Assembly (NCBI GenBank): GCA_021820805.1
Contig: JAKADF010000202.1
Location: forward strand, 1 to 6,499
Source: Bacillota bacterium
GTDB lineage: Bacteria; Bacillota; Bacilli; Alicyclobacillales; Alicyclobacillaceae
Direction of reading: 5' to 3'
DNA: 6,499 bases
The notes under the pieces were generated by a model. The model was not told where the DNA came from and searched no databases. It saw only the letters and a program-made list of their open reading frames with translations. Position 1 is the first letter of the stretch. Each line of letters opens with the position of its first letter. The position numbers and the translations under genes were made by a program. Shown here one piece after another: positions 6,366-6,499 of the stretch.

Positions 6366-6499
6366 ATGAGTGTGTTTTCCAAAGAGGAGTATTTAAATAG
6401 GTTGTGGAAAACGAAGAAAAATATGGAGAAAAGCGGCATCGACGTTCTTCTTGTTACAAATCCAGCAAATATGAATTATTTGTCTGGATACGATGGTTG
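6366..6499 (+). CDS. doeA: Ectoine hydrolase DoeA/EutD-like M24 peptidase-family protein, N-terminal 44 codons
   Basis: The gene opens at ATG 6366 with AAGGGGG nine bases upstream and is open to the window edge. It reads EEYLNRLWKTKKNMEKSGID, then VLLVTNPANMNYLSGYDG, with the next codon starting TG (probably tryptophan). This is the creatinase-type N-terminal domain that precedes the metal-dependent 'pita-bread' domain in M24 proteins such as Xaa-Pro peptidases. The ending NMNYLSGYDG(W) is closer to ectoine hydrolase, which has NMxxLTGYDGW, than to general prolidases. DoeA/EutD opens the ectoine ring to N-acetyl-diaminobutyrate in the cytoplasm. The divergent eutB agrees. The catalytic half is outside, so an Xaa-Pro peptidase or other creatinase-like enzyme remains possible. 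Confidence 0.72.
   Translation, partial: MSVFSKEEYLNRLWKTKKNMEKSGIDVLLVTNPANMNYLSGYDG

Overview
The window reads as a piece of a low-GC Gram-positive chromosome, most likely Bacillales. The DNA is AT-rich. The ribosome-binding sites are strong and GGAGG-like with 6-9 nt spacers, and TTG and perhaps GTG serve as starts beside ATG. The species cannot be named from this alone. The coding content points to catabolism of the compatible solute (hydroxy)ectoine. There is a EutB-type PLP dehydratase and, divergent from it, the start of a DoeA/EutD-like M24 ectoine hydrolase. Between and beyond them lie a PucR-type regulator, an EamA permease, an Lrp/AsnC-type regulator and the start of an aspartase gene. 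Known ectoine breakdown ends in aspartate, so a regulator and an aspartase next door make sense.

Layout, left to right. Positions 1-105 (minus) hold the 5' end of an aspartate ammonia-lyase gene with a one-base deletion at codon 13. Positions 106-250 are the divergent spacer. Positions 251-726 (plus) are an Lrp/AsnC regulator broken by a one-base deletion near 452 and an in-frame TAA at 490-492. Then comes a tightly packed leftward group, read from right to left: eutB (6032-5025), pucR (4995-3256), a methionyl-tRNA-synthetase-like gene (3240-1714, cut by an in-frame TAG at 2803-2805) and an EamA transporter (1681-752). Gaps are 29, 15 and 32 nt, so this is probably one operon. A 333-bp spacer (6033-6365) with inverted repeats separates eutB from the rightward doeA-like gene, which runs off the window.

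The most unusual item is the MetRS-like gene. Joined across the stop it gives a 508-codon protein covering the whole MetRS catalytic core and anticodon-binding bundle without the C-terminal tRNA-binding domain. Its HIGH position reads NIWD, and the KMSKS position is replaced by an unrelated stretch around SCKPNGE. It therefore looks like a non-catalytic synthetase paralogue placed in a solute-catabolism operon. Apart from the single TAG it has no other stop or frame break over 500 codons, which argues that it was a maintained protein until recently, or still is one.

Four lesions (two one-base deletions and two stops) fall within the left 2.8 kb. They are either recent decay or base-calling errors, and resequencing would tell these apart.
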